A DNA stretch of 53,388 nt from Candidatus Pacearchaeota archaeon (lineage in GTDB: Archaea > Nanobdellota > Nanobdellia > Pacearchaeales > GW2011-AR1). The notes beneath the pieces are model-generated. The model saw only the letters and a list, made by a program, of their open reading frames with translations. It did not search any database and was not told where the DNA came from. The stretch is taken from contig JAGVWZ010000012.1 of the NCBI GenBank assembly GCA_018304045.1, forward strand, positions 1 to 53,388, given 5' to 3'. The position numbers were made by a program, and so were the translations under genes. Shown piece by piece: positions 28,995-39,036 of the stretch (within the stretch, counting starts at the first letter, position 1; each line of letters begins with the position of its first letter).

Positions 28995-30218
28995 ATGAAA
29001 ATTGAAAACATACCTCCAATAATTATTGGACAAGGAGATAATGAGTTAAGAGTATATGGCTTTCAAGGTGGAATGGGTGTTAAAATTTCTGGTAAAAGAT
29101 TAGCTGCTGCTTGTATGAAAGCTGATTTTCTTGGAGTTATTGCAAGTGTTGGACTTGGTGTTGCTGATGGTAGATTTCAAAGAGAAATAAAGGAAAATGA
29201 GGGAAGACTTATTGATGCTTCTTCTGATGAAAGAAAAAGAATTATTGAAGATATGTATGTAAGATGTAATGTAGCTTCTTTAGTAGATGAAATTCAAGGA
29301 GCAAGAGATTTATCTAAAGATGAACATGGAAAATCATACGGAGCTCTTGGAGTCAATGTCATGTGTGCTCTTAGAGAAAAAGAAATTTTATTTAGAACTG
29401 CTTTAGAACGAGGTGTTGAAGCAATTGTTTCTGGCGCAGGAATTCCTAAGAATCTTCCTGAATTAAAATTAGAATATGGAATAACAGATACAAAATTAAT
29501 TCCTATTGTTGCATCTGCTGGTTATGCTAGTTTAATATGCAGACTTTGGGAAAAGAAATATAATTATTATCCAGATGCAATTGTTGTTGAGGGCCCGCAA
29601 GCAGGAGGGCATTTAGGATATACTAAAGAAGAACTTAGTAATCCTGAATTTGTAAGAAATGGTCTTGAGAGAATTGTTAGAGAAGTTATTGAAACATTAA
29701 AACTATTTGAACAGAGAGCAGGAAGAAAAATTCCTGTTGTTTGTGGTGGAGGAATATTTTATGGTGGAGATATAAGGCAAGCTGTTGAAGAATGGAAAGC
29801 TGCAGGTGCTCAAATGGCAACAAGATTTGTTTGCACTGATGAGTGTGATGCTGATTCTAGATTTAAAAAAGCTTATATTAATTGCAAATGTCCTGAAGAA
29901 ATTGCTCTTATAGATAGCCCTGTTGGAATGCCTGGTAGAGCAATTACTAATCAATTTTTAAGGGAAGTTCAAGAAGGTAAAAAACATCCTCTTGGATGCA
30001 TATATAGATGTCTTGATCCTTGTAATAAACCTGAAGATATTGACAATCCTCCCTCATATTGTATTGCAAGAGCATTAATTGAGGCACAAAGAGGAAATCT
30101 GCAAAATGGTTTTGCATTCGCAGGTTCTAAGGCATATTTATGTGATGAAATTATTCCTGTGGAAGAATTAGTTAAGTATTTAGATATAGAGTATGCTCAA
30201 AACAAAAGAAGTTCTTAA
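28995..30218 (+). CDS. nitronate monooxygenase / FabK-like enoyl reductase family protein
   Basis: QGGMGVKISGKRLAAA; GALGVNVMCAL; VEGPQAGGHLGYT; VVCGGGIFYGGDIRQA; GAQMATRF. Confidence 0.85.
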   Translation: MKIENIPPIIIGQGDNELRVYGFQGGMGVKISGKRLAAACMKADFLGVIASVGLGVADGRFQREIKENEGRLIDASSDERKRIIEDMYVRCNVASLVDEIQGARDLSKDEHGKSYGALGVNVMCALREKEILFRTALERGVEAIVSGAGIPKNLPELKLEYGITDTKLIPIVASAGYASLICRLWEKKYNYYPDAIVVEGPQAGGHLGYTKEELSNPEFVRNGLERIVREVIETLKLFEQRAGRKIPVVCGGGIFYGGDIRQAVEEWKAAGAQMATRFVCTDECDADSRFKKAYINCKCPEEIALIDSPVGMPGRAITNQFLREVQEGKKHPLGCIYRCLDPCNKPEDIDNPPSYCIARALIEAQRGNLQNGFAFAGSKAYLCDEIIPVEELVKYLDIEYAQNKRSS

Positions 30219-30319
30219 ATAATTTTTTATATAATTTAATATATGAATTGAAAATTCATAAACCTTATAAGAATAAAAGACATTGTAAAATTGACTAAAT
30301 TAATGTAAGGAGGTTAAAA

Positions 30320-30727
30320 ATGAAAAAATATATTTTACCTGGTTTAATTATGCTTACGGTTCTAGTTTTAACATTAAGTGTTAGTGCTACTGTAACAACT
30401 GTTTATCAACAAACTTATACAAATCCTAATACTGGCAATAGTGCTACTGTTACTAAATATCAGCAATCTGGAAGTTATATGAATGGCTATGGTTATAATG
30501 TTCAAACATCTACTGGTGGATATTATAATGTTTGGGGTTTAGTTGATTCTTATGGCAATAAATATGTTGCTGGATCTGGTGTCAATGCCTATGGTGGAGC
30601 TGCTGCTGGAGGAGCTGTAAAAACTACTACTGGATATGTTGTTGGAGGCGGAGCTGTGAGAAGTCCTAGTGGATATGGTGCTATTGGTGGAGGAATTGTA
30701 AAATCCCCCTACTACTATCACTATTAA
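30320..30727 (+). CDS. secreted Gly/Ala/Tyr-rich protein
   Basis: signal peptide and GG-rich repeats. Confidence 0.65.
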   Translation: MKKYILPGLIMLTVLVLTLSVSATVTTVYQQTYTNPNTGNSATVTKYQQSGSYMNGYGYNVQTSTGGYYNVWGLVDSYGNKYVAGSGVNAYGGAAAGGAVKTTTGYVVGGGAVRSPSGYGAIGGGIVKSPYYYHY

Positions 30728-30786
30728 TACAAAAGATTGTTTTTATTTTTATATAAATTTATAAACTCTTTATTTTTTTTGTTTTT

Positions 30787-32103
30787 ATGAGAAGAGTAGT
30801 TATTACAGGAAGAGGTGTTATTTTACCTAATGCAGATAATGTTCATTCTATGATGAAGAATTTGTACAATGAAAGAAGTTCTATTGAAAATTGTTCTACA
30901 AGATTTGAATGGTTAAAAGATTATAGAAGTCAATTAGGTTCTTTGTTCAATGGATTTGTTTTTGATTATGAAAAATTTGGTCTTGATATTAAAGAATCAA
31001 GAAGATATGGTGCTTCTGCTATTTATGCTGTTGAAGCTGCTTATCAGGCAATAAATGAATCTGGATTTTTAACTCAAAATGATGCTAATTTAATGAGGGA
31101 TAGAACAGGTGTTATTGTTGGACATGGTTTGTGTGGAATTATTGAAATTGAAGCTCAGAAAGAAAGACAAATACAAAAAGGCATTTCAAGAGTTAGTGCT
31201 GATATTTCTTTTAAATGTCTTCCTGATTCTTCACCTGGATATATATCTTTAATTTGGGAACTTCATGGGGAATGTTATTCTCTTGCAACTGCATGTGCAT
31301 CAGGTGCAACTGCAATTAGAAGGGGAGCTAGTGCAATAAGACATAATGAAGCTGATGTAATGGTTGTTGGTGGTACTACTGAATGTGCTGCTTCATTGAT
31401 ATTTGCTAGTTTTGGGCAATTAGGTGCTTTATCAAAAAGAAATAATGATGCAATTCATGCATCAAGACCATTTGATAGAGATAGGGATGGATTTATTTTA
31501 GGTGAAGGTGCTGGAATAGTTGTTTTAGAAGAATTAGAACATGCAAAAGGAAGAGGTGCAACAATATATGGAGAATTAGTTGGTTATGGTTTTAATTCAG
31601 ATGCTTATAAATTAACTGCTCCAAGACCTGATGCATTATATATTGTTAAATCAATGAGGGACGCAATTAGAATGGCTGGAATTAGCCCTGAACAAGTTAA
31701 TTATATCAATGCTCATGGAACTTCAACTCCAAATAATGATGGAATTGAAACATTTGGAATAAAAAAAGTTTTTGGTGAACATGCTTATAGGATTCCGGTT
31801 AGTTCAACAAAATCTATGATAGGGCATACATTAAGTGCAGCAGGAGCAATTGAATTTATTGTTGCACTTGAAACAATAAGAAATAAAAGAATACATGCTA
31901 CTTTAAATTGTGATAATCCAGATACTGATGCAAATTATCATAGTGATTGGAGTGAAGAAGATAGACAATGTTTTCAACCATGTGATTTAGATTACGTCAC
32001 TGAAGGTGCAAAGGATAGACATGTTGAAGTTGCTATGTCAAATTCATTTGGATTTTTTGGACATAATGAATCTTTGATAGTTAGAAGATATAGGGGAGAT
32101 TAA
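30787..32103 (+). CDS. fabF: 3-oxoacyl-ACP synthase II (KAS II)-like
   Basis: TACASGATAIRRG catalytic Cys; NAHGTSTPNND and STKSMIGHTLSAAGA catalytic His motifs; SNSFGFFGHN. Confidence 0.92.
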   Translation: MRRVVITGRGVILPNADNVHSMMKNLYNERSSIENCSTRFEWLKDYRSQLGSLFNGFVFDYEKFGLDIKESRRYGASAIYAVEAAYQAINESGFLTQNDANLMRDRTGVIVGHGLCGIIEIEAQKERQIQKGISRVSADISFKCLPDSSPGYISLIWELHGECYSLATACASGATAIRRGASAIRHNEADVMVVGGTTECAASLIFASFGQLGALSKRNNDAIHASRPFDRDRDGFILGEGAGIVVLEELEHAKGRGATIYGELVGYGFNSDAYKLTAPRPDALYIVKSMRDAIRMAGISPEQVNYINAHGTSTPNNDGIETFGIKKVFGEHAYRIPVSSTKSMIGHTLSAAGAIEFIVALETIRNKRIHATLNCDNPDTDANYHSDWSEEDRQCFQPCDLDYVTEGAKDRHVEVAMSNSFGFFGHNESLIVRRYRGD

Positions 32104-32296
32104 TAACATTGATTTATAACAGCCCATTTATTACCTGAATAAATTAATTACTATTTTCTAACATAACGAACATTTGGAAATTTTTAATATAAATTTCTCA
32201 AAGATATTATTATTATTAAAAGTACTTATTAGGCTAGAAAGTTTTATTATGCAAATAGTTGGTGAAGTATTATGGTTTATTGTAGTTGAATTTGTT

Positions 32297-33133
32297 TTAT
32301 TTTTCTAATTCTTTTAACTTTTTCCTTACATTTAACAAATCCTCGTGAGTATGGATATGGAGATGTTCTTGACCACTAATATAACCTCCAAGAAGCCTTC
32401 TTTTTGTGAGTTCTGGAAAAATCTCAAATTCTAAACTTCTTCCAGGATAATTAAATATTTCTGGTTCTGCAACAAATAAACCCCCAAAAAATAATGAAGA
32501 GGGCAGATTTTTTTTTACGGGTTTTTCATCAAAGGTTAATATTTTTTTTCCTTCCATTGTTACATGACCAAATAAACAATCATTACTCGGAATAACTGAA
32601 CTGCAAATTAAAATTGTTGTAATCATCTTGCTTTCTAAGTGCTGATTCCATAATTCAAGAACGTTAACCTTATCAATCACTAAATCGCATTGAATAACTA
32701 GGAATGTTGTTTTAATTTTTCCTTTTAATAGTTTCAAAGCACTTGCAGTGCCTCCTTGGTCATCTTCATCAAGATATTCAATTTTCATTCTAGAATCTGA
32801 ATTATCACCAATTATCCTAAATATATTTGTTAATGTTTTATGATCTGCAATTATATACACGGTTCTAAACCCAGAATCCCCTAATTTTTTGATTTGCTTT
32901 TCAATTAAGGTTTGATTATCTATTTTATAGGCATAACGATTTGGAAATTTTGAACCAACAAGACCTTTACTTTTTGATCCTGCCAGGATAACTGCTATTC
33001 TTGATTCTTTTAATGCTTTTTTTATAAAATGTTCTATTGCCTGAGAACGATTCCTAATAAAAATATTATCTACAACTGAATCAATGTCCCTTAGAATTTT
33101 TTCGTTTATTGTTATGGAAATTTTTGTTTTCAT
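32297..33133 (-). CDS. RHH domain fused to NDP-sugar nucleotidyltransferase
   Basis: MKTKISITINEKILRDIDSVVDNIFIRNRSQAIEHFIKKAL then AVILAGSKSKG...TLIEKQIKKL...LDEDDQGGTASAL. Confidence 0.85.
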   Translation of the reverse strand: MKTKISITINEKILRDIDSVVDNIFIRNRSQAIEHFIKKALKESRIAVILAGSKSKGLVGSKFPNRYAYKIDNQTLIEKQIKKLGDSGFRTVYIIADHKTLTNIFRIIGDNSDSRMKIEYLDEDDQGGTASALKLLKGKIKTTFLVIQCDLVIDKVNVLELWNQHLESKMITTILICSSVIPSNDCLFGHVTMEGKKILTFDEKPVKKNLPSSLFFGGLFVAEPEIFNYPGRSLEFEIFPELTKRRLLGGYISGQEHLHIHTHEDLLNVRKKLKELEK

Positions 33134-33285
33134 TCCATTTATTATAATGCCATAATAAGTATATAAATCCTACTAAGGTGGGATGAAGTAGTATTTGGGT
33201 TTAAAGTGGATTTTAAGGGGCGTGTAAAGGTATGAATAAGTAGGATAATGATATATTTTTTATAGCAGATTATGTTTTTATTGCA

Positions 33286-34359
33286 ATGAAAATACCTTGG
33301 GCAATTCCTAATATTATTGAAGAAGATAAAAATTTTGCCAAAGATATAATTGATTCTGGATGGTATGGTATGGGAAATATTGTTGAATTATTTGAAAAAA
33401 ACATGGCAAAATATATTGGAGTGAAACATGCAATTGCAGTTAACAATGGAACTTCTGCAATAGAAGTTTTGCTAAGAGCATTGAATATTGGTGAAGGAGA
33501 TGAAGTTATAGTTCCTGCTTATTCATATATTGCTACTGCAAGTGCAGTAAATTTAATTGGAGCTCAGCCATTATTTGTTGATGTTGATGAAACAATGACA
33601 ATTAATCCAGAGGAAATTGATAAAGTAATAACTAATAGGACAAAGGCAATAATGTGTGTTGACTTGACTGGTAATCCTTGTGATTATTCTAAGTTGCTTG
33701 AAAAATCAAAAATATATAATGTTCCATTAATAGTCGATGGTGCTCAATCACTTGGTTCAAAATATAATAATAAATCATGTTTAAGTTATGGCATTGCTAG
33801 CACTACAAGCTTTCATGCTGCAAAGATTCTTACAACAATCGAGGGTGGAATGATTTTTACAAATGATTTTGAATTAATGAAAACAATAAAAAAGATTAGA
33901 AATCAAGGAGAAGGAGAGAATAAATATCTACATGAAATTTTAGGTGGGAATTACAGAATGACTGATGTAGCTGCTGCATTTGGAATAAAACAATTAGAAA
34001 GAATTGAAAAAACACTTAAAAAAAGAGAAGAAAAGGTAGATTATTATAAAAAACTTCTTAATGGGCATGTAAAATACTTAGATGTTAAAAATAATTATTC
34101 CTCTTATTTTATATTTCCAGTTTTTATAAAAGATAGGGATAAATTATATGAATTTTTAAAAAATAATGGAATAGAAACAAGGAAAATTTATCCTAGAACA
34201 ATTCCTAAACAACCCCTATACAAGAACAGAGAAAATTTTCCAGTTGCAGAAAAGTTTTGCAGGGAAACTCTTTCACTTCCACTTTATGATAAAATAAGTT
34301 TTGAGGAAATTGAATATGTTTGTAATAAAATAAAAGAATTCTTGATAAAAATAAAATGA
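33286..34359 (+). CDS. DegT/DnrJ/EryC1 aminotransferase
   Basis: AVNNGTSAIEVLLRAL; VPAYSYIATASAV; VDGAQSLGS; TSFHAAKILTTIEGGMI. Confidence 0.93.
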   Translation: MKIPWAIPNIIEEDKNFAKDIIDSGWYGMGNIVELFEKNMAKYIGVKHAIAVNNGTSAIEVLLRALNIGEGDEVIVPAYSYIATASAVNLIGAQPLFVDVDETMTINPEEIDKVITNRTKAIMCVDLTGNPCDYSKLLEKSKIYNVPLIVDGAQSLGSKYNNKSCLSYGIASTTSFHAAKILTTIEGGMIFTNDFELMKTIKKIRNQGEGENKYLHEILGGNYRMTDVAAAFGIKQLERIEKTLKKREEKVDYYKKLLNGHVKYLDVKNNYSSYFIFPVFIKDRDKLYEFLKNNGIETRKIYPRTIPKQPLYKNRENFPVAEKFCRETLSLPLYDKISFEEIEYVCNKIKEFLIKIK

Positions 34360-35276
34360 AAAAGATATTGATTACTGGAGGGGCAGGATTTGTAGGAACT
34401 AAATTAGTTCTGCTTTTATTGGAAAAAGGATATTATGTTAAAGTTCTTGATAATCTTATTCACAATCAGATTGTTTTTTCAGAGATAAAAGATGCTAGAT
34501 TCGAATTTATTAAAGGAGACATAACTAAAGAAGAAGATGTTAAAAACGCTTTGAAGGATATTGACTTAATTGTACATTTGGCTGCAATTGTTGGTGCTCC
34601 TCTTTGTGATAAAAATCCAGAACTTGCAATCAAAACTAATATTAATGGTGTTGAAATCATCAATAGATTAAGGGTAAATATCCCAATTATCTTTGCTTCT
34701 ACTGGAAGTGTATATGGTAAACTAAATGAATTATGCACTGAAGAATCTCCTGTAAATCCCCTAAGCTTATACGGGAAAACAAAATATATTGGGGAACAAA
34801 TTATTAAAAAATCTGGAAATTACATAATATTTAGGCCTGCTACTGCTTTTGGAGTTTCTCCTAAAATGAGAACAGATCTTTTGATAAATGACTTATTACT
34901 TACTGCATTGAAAACAAAAAAATTAATAATTTTTGAAGGAAATGCTAAAAGAACTTTTATTCATGTTTCTGATTTTGCAATGGCTATTGTTTATGCTATT
35001 GAAAATTTTGAAAAAATTAAAAATAAGATTTATAATCTTGGAAATGAAAAAATGAATTGCTTAAAAAAGGATATTGCAAAAATAATTGCAAAATATACTG
35101 AATGTGAAATAGAAATATCTCGATCAGGTGAAGATCCTGATAAAAGAGACTATGAGGTTTCCTATGAAAAGATAAGAGAAACTGGTTTTAATACTTGCAT
35201 GTCAATTGAGGATGGAATCAGAGAATTGATAGAATATTATTATACATTAAATAAAGACCTAATTTCTAATAAATAG
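34356..35276 (+). CDS. NAD-dependent nucleotide-sugar epimerase
   Basis: ILITGGAGFVGTKLV; STGSVYG; YGKTKYIGEQ. Confidence 0.93.
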   Translation: MKKILITGGAGFVGTKLVLLLLEKGYYVKVLDNLIHNQIVFSEIKDARFEFIKGDITKEEDVKNALKDIDLIVHLAAIVGAPLCDKNPELAIKTNINGVEIINRLRVNIPIIFASTGSVYGKLNELCTEESPVNPLSLYGKTKYIGEQIIKKSGNYIIFRPATAFGVSPKMRTDLLINDLLLTALKTKKLIIFEGNAKRTFIHVSDFAMAIVYAIENFEKIKNKIYNLGNEKMNCLKKDIAKIIAKYTECEIEISRSGEDPDKRDYEVSYEKIRETGFNTCMSIEDGIRELIEYYYTLNKDLISNK

Positions 35277-35424
35277 ATTTAAGTCGGATGATGTATTACT
35301 TTTTATATATTTTTTCTTTTATATTAGATAAAATTGGTATGAAAAAGTAGTATTTTTACTATAAATTAGTGAGAATTAGTAGGATGAAGTTAATACTTTT
35401 AACTAAAATAATCTGAATATTTTT

Positions 35425-36579
35425 ATGGCATTGGCTTATACATTAAATTTGTTAGATAATCAAAGGAAAAAACTAAGAGAAGAGCTTCTTGAAGAATATA
35501 TTTCTAGAGGAGAAGAACCTTTTGACTATGAAAGACAATTATTTGTTGAAAGGCCTGGTTTTTTAGAAAAAGTTTTAAATCAAGAAGTGATGCCCCCATG
35601 GCATTTTGAAGTTCTTCCTACTGAAAGATGTAATAATAACTGCATTTGGTGCAGAGGTGGGCATAGGGATTTTATGGCCTCTGAAAAGGATTTATCTGAA
35701 GAAGTTATGTTTAGATTAATGGGGGAGTTAGCAGATTATGGTGTTGATGGAATAATAAGATTTTCTGGAATGTCTGGAGAACCTTTAATGAATCCTGGAG
35801 CATTACCTGCTATAAAAGAGGGAATTAGAAGAGGGCTAAATGTTGGCTTAATAAGTAATGGTATTTTACTGGATGAAAGAGCCCATGATTATTTGTCAGG
35901 AGCAGTATATGTAAACACTAGCCTAGATGCTTCGAACTCAGAAACATTCAATGAATTAAAAGGCCATAGGGGAGATGTTTTTGATATGATTGTTGATAAT
36001 GTAAGAAAATTAGCTTTGTTTAAAAATTCTGGAGACTATAGATTTAGGGTTGGTGTAGGATATTTAGTGCATCCAAAAAATTATAATGGTATTGTGGAAG
36101 CTGCAAAATTAATAGGGTCTACTGGAGCAGATATACTTCAATTTAAACTTCCACTTGGACAATCTATGTTTAATGGACAAGATACAAAAAAAATAGAAGA
36201 ACTTCTGTTAAGGGCTCAGGAATATTCTAGAGGAGGATTCAAGGTTGAGGTAATGCAAAGTGAAACTGAAAGAAGAGCAGAACTTGGTGGAACAATGGCA
36301 AAACCTAATTTTCCTAAATGCTATTCACAATTTTTAAATGGAGTTGTTGGTGCTGATGGAATTGTGTATCCCTGTGTTCATTATTATTATCAAAAAGGTA
36401 TTTCCGGAGCTCCTTTTGGAAGCTTATATGAACAAAGTTTGAGAGAGATATGGGAAGGCGAAGTAAGAAAAAGAATTATGAGGAGAATAGTTCCTAGAGA
36501 AGATTGTGCTCTTTGCAATAGATATGACCATAGGATGAATAGATTTATCAATTTTATTGATTCAAATGGAGTTAAATAG
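35425..36579 (+). CDS. radical SAM/SPASM protein
   Basis: PTERCNNNCIWCRGG CxxxCxxC; SPASM-like C-terminal Cys cluster CVHYYYQ...EDCALC. Confidence 0.9.
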   Translation: MALAYTLNLLDNQRKKLREELLEEYISRGEEPFDYERQLFVERPGFLEKVLNQEVMPPWHFEVLPTERCNNNCIWCRGGHRDFMASEKDLSEEVMFRLMGELADYGVDGIIRFSGMSGEPLMNPGALPAIKEGIRRGLNVGLISNGILLDERAHDYLSGAVYVNTSLDASNSETFNELKGHRGDVFDMIVDNVRKLALFKNSGDYRFRVGVGYLVHPKNYNGIVEAAKLIGSTGADILQFKLPLGQSMFNGQDTKKIEELLLRAQEYSRGGFKVEVMQSETERRAELGGTMAKPNFPKCYSQFLNGVVGADGIVYPCVHYYYQKGISGAPFGSLYEQSLREIWEGEVRKRIMRRIVPREDCALCNRYDHRMNRFINFIDSNGVK

Positions 36580-36626
36580 ATTTTAGGTATAGATAATTAT
36601 TTAATCATATATTTCTTAATTTATTT

Positions 36627-36854
36627 ATGTCAGGTGCTGGTGAAGGTAAAAAATTAATTGGAAAAGCCAATGTGTATATTCATGAAAAAGGCAAAAGCAA
36701 TGCTAGAATTACGCATATTGATATTGAACTAGGAGAATTAAACGATATTATAAAACCTGGTGAAGCTTCCTATGTTCAAGGTAAAGAAGGTGGAGTTTTT
36801 ATTGGATTAAAAAGAGAGATGATTACTCGGGCTGAAAAGAAATTGAAAGAATAA
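36627..36854 (+). CDS. small conserved hypothetical protein
   Basis: 75-aa ORF. Confidence 0.5.
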   Translation: MSGAGEGKKLIGKANVYIHEKGKSNARITHIDIELGELNDIIKPGEASYVQGKEGGVFIGLKREMITRAEKKLKE

Positions 36855-36901
36855 ATGAATAATAGATTATTTTAAAAACTCTGTATTTCTATCATTTTTA
36901 T

Positions 36902-37008
36902 GCCTTCGTCGCAAAGTGGTATTGCAACGGATTGCTATAAATTGAAATAAAAATATTGCAAAAATCCGTGTCCTTCGGGACTCCCGGGTTCAATTCCCGG
37001 CGAGGGCG
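36902..37008 (+). tRNA. tRNA-Ser(GCU) with intron
   Basis: GCCTTCG/CGAGGGC acceptor; ACGGA-TT-GCT-A-[26-nt intron]-A-TCCGT; long variable arm TCCTTCGGGA; CCGGG-TTCAATT-CCCGG T arm; perfect BHB (TTGC/GCAA helix, TAT and AAA bulges). Confidence 0.9.
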
Positions 37009-37049
37009 TATTTCTTTTGAAAAATATATTAACAATATAGCTATTATGC

Positions 37050-38723
37050 CTATTCTTTATAGAATAATCTTTTAAACCAATTTAATATTTTTTCTACAAG
37101 GTTAGAGTTTACACATTTCTCCGAAATACAAACATTACTTAAGCATTCAAAATTATTCTCACAAACTGAATTCGCTTCATTTTGATTTTCCCATTCTCTA
37201 TTTTCATCACAATATTTTTTATTTTTTCTTAGACCTATTAGTTCACATTGCGAAGTATTTTCTTTTACACTATCTTTTAAGACTTCATTTTCTGATTGTG
37301 ATTCTATTTTACCCTCAACTAGAATGCCTTTATCACCAAATTCATCGTAAAAAACAGTATTAGTTGCTCCTGTAGTGGTTGTAGTTTTTTCATCCACAGA
37401 ATTTAGAATTTTTATTAAATGTTGTTGACTTATATAATTGTAAGTTTCATTGCGCATTCCATTTCCCATCCGGCTATTAAGAGAAGATCTAAATCTATTA
37501 CTGGAACCGCACACAATATAACAACCTGTATTGTTCACACAGTCTGTGCCTATGTTAATATTGCCCGGATTTTTTGGTATGCATCTATGATGATAATAGA
37601 AATCAGATTCATTCCTATATATTAAATTTTCTGTAATCCATACACATGGTTTAATAATAGATGATAGGTTATTCAGAGAAAAAGAAGCTATCTTAAAATT
37701 TTCACACTCTTCGCTAAAGGGTATATCCGTACACAGTTTTACTATATTTAAACACCTTGTTATACTAGAATTAAGATGATTCCCCCATAAGCAGGGGAAT
37801 TGATTATCCCTTTTATTATAGCATGAATCTCCATCAAGTGCATCTTCACAATTTTTTCCATAAAGATTTGATGAAATAATAGGCACCCCATTACACCATT
37901 TTGAACAAGCTACTGAATCATTCGCAATATCAACATTTACTCTATCTGGAAGATAATAAGCTATCGAATCCATCTCATACTCATCTTCTAAATTTCCAAA
38001 AGAATGGCCAAATTCATGTAACAAAGCGGATCTAAAGTATATCATATCAGCACCACCAAAATCAAAGAAAGTAATCTCTCCCAAACCTGCCCGAGATCTA
38101 TCGTTGTAATCTAATTTAATTAATCTTATTTCCTGTTTATTTGTTTGTGGGCAGGATGAAGATAATTCTGATGAAATATTCTTAAAAATAAAATAATCAT
38201 CATAAATTGTTTTATTTACATGACTTAATTTATTAATATACCACACATTAAATTTATTTTTATAATCTCTAAAAGGATATTCTGACAATAATCCCGTATC
38301 ATCTAGAGTCCCAGTACCATTTATATTCACTAAGGTTATAATTTTATCTTTAAATTCATTAATATCATTATAATTGAAACCTATAAAAATAATATTAATT
38401 CTCTCTTCATTGGGATTATTATGATTAGGTATTAACTCTAGGCACAAAGATTCATTTTCTTGAGGTACACACTTCCCTAGTTCTTCATTCCAGATAGTTC
38501 CCTGCTGACAAGCAATACTTCCCCCATTAGGAACACATTTCTGCAATTGTTCATTCCATTCATAACCTTGCTGGCATGATGGACTGCTTAAGGGCATACA
38601 TTTCTGCAATTGTTCATTCCATTCATAACCTTGCTGGCATGAATTACTTCCTTCTATTGCAAATAAAAGAGGAATTAGTAATTGAAAAAATATACTTATT
38701 AATATAACAACTCCTTTTTTCAT
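37050..38723 (-). CDS. secreted M64-like metallopeptidase with N-terminal Cys repeats
   Basis: signal peptide; three CQQGxxWNExLxKCxP repeats; ALLHEFGHSFGNLEDEYE zinc motif. Confidence 0.8.
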   Translation of the reverse strand: MKKGVVILISIFFQLLIPLLFAIEGSNSCQQGYEWNEQLQKCMPLSSPSCQQGYEWNEQLQKCVPNGGSIACQQGTIWNEELGKCVPQENESLCLELIPNHNNPNEERINIIFIGFNYNDINEFKDKIITLVNINGTGTLDDTGLLSEYPFRDYKNKFNVWYINKLSHVNKTIYDDYFIFKNISSELSSSCPQTNKQEIRLIKLDYNDRSRAGLGEITFFDFGGADMIYFRSALLHEFGHSFGNLEDEYEMDSIAYYLPDRVNVDIANDSVACSKWCNGVPIISSNLYGKNCEDALDGDSCYNKRDNQFPCLWGNHLNSSITRCLNIVKLCTDIPFSEECENFKIASFSLNNLSSIIKPCVWITENLIYRNESDFYYHHRCIPKNPGNINIGTDCVNNTGCYIVCGSSNRFRSSLNSRMGNGMRNETYNYISQQHLIKILNSVDEKTTTTTGATNTVFYDEFGDKGILVEGKIESQSENEVLKDSVKENTSQCELIGLRKNKKYCDENREWENQNEANSVCENNFECLSNVCISEKCVNSNLVEKILNWFKRLFYKE

Positions 38724-38844
38724 AGTTTAATGCAGAGAGACTAAATAATAAATCTTTCTGTTTATTAAAAAATCTGAAATTTCATTTCCTTTCTAAAAAT
38801 ATAATAAATTAGATCATAGTATCCTGCCCTTTTTGGGTTCCATA

Positions 38845-38897
38845 TTGCTAATCCGCGACCTTTACCGGTCTCCTGGGTTCAATTCCCAGTGGCGGCG
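38845..38897 (+). repeat. tRNA-Ser(GCU) 3'-half copy 2 (att-like)
   Basis: TTGCTAA-TCCGC-GACC..GGTC-CTGGG-TTCAATT-CCCAG-TGGCGGC-G, no matching 5' half. Confidence 0.8.
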
Positions 38898-38904
38898 TTT
38901 TATA

Positions 38905-38944
38905 TTGCTGAACCCAGGTTCCTGGGTATTTCCCAGTGGCGGCG
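38905..38944 (+). repeat. degenerate tRNA-Ser 3'-half copy 3
   Basis: TTGCTGAACCCAGGTTCCTGGGTATTTCCCAGTGGCGGCG. Confidence 0.6.
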
Positions 38945-39002
38945 GTTATTTTCAATACCAATAAGTTTTAAATACTACTGCTACTTATAATATTTATTAA
39001 TT

Positions 39003-39036
39003 CCCCGGTATGGTTTTCGGACAATGCCGGGTTTTT
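39003..39036 (+). terminator. GC hairpin followed by T-tract
   Basis: CCCGGTAT...ATGCCGGG then TTTTTATTTTATTT. Confidence 0.45.
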
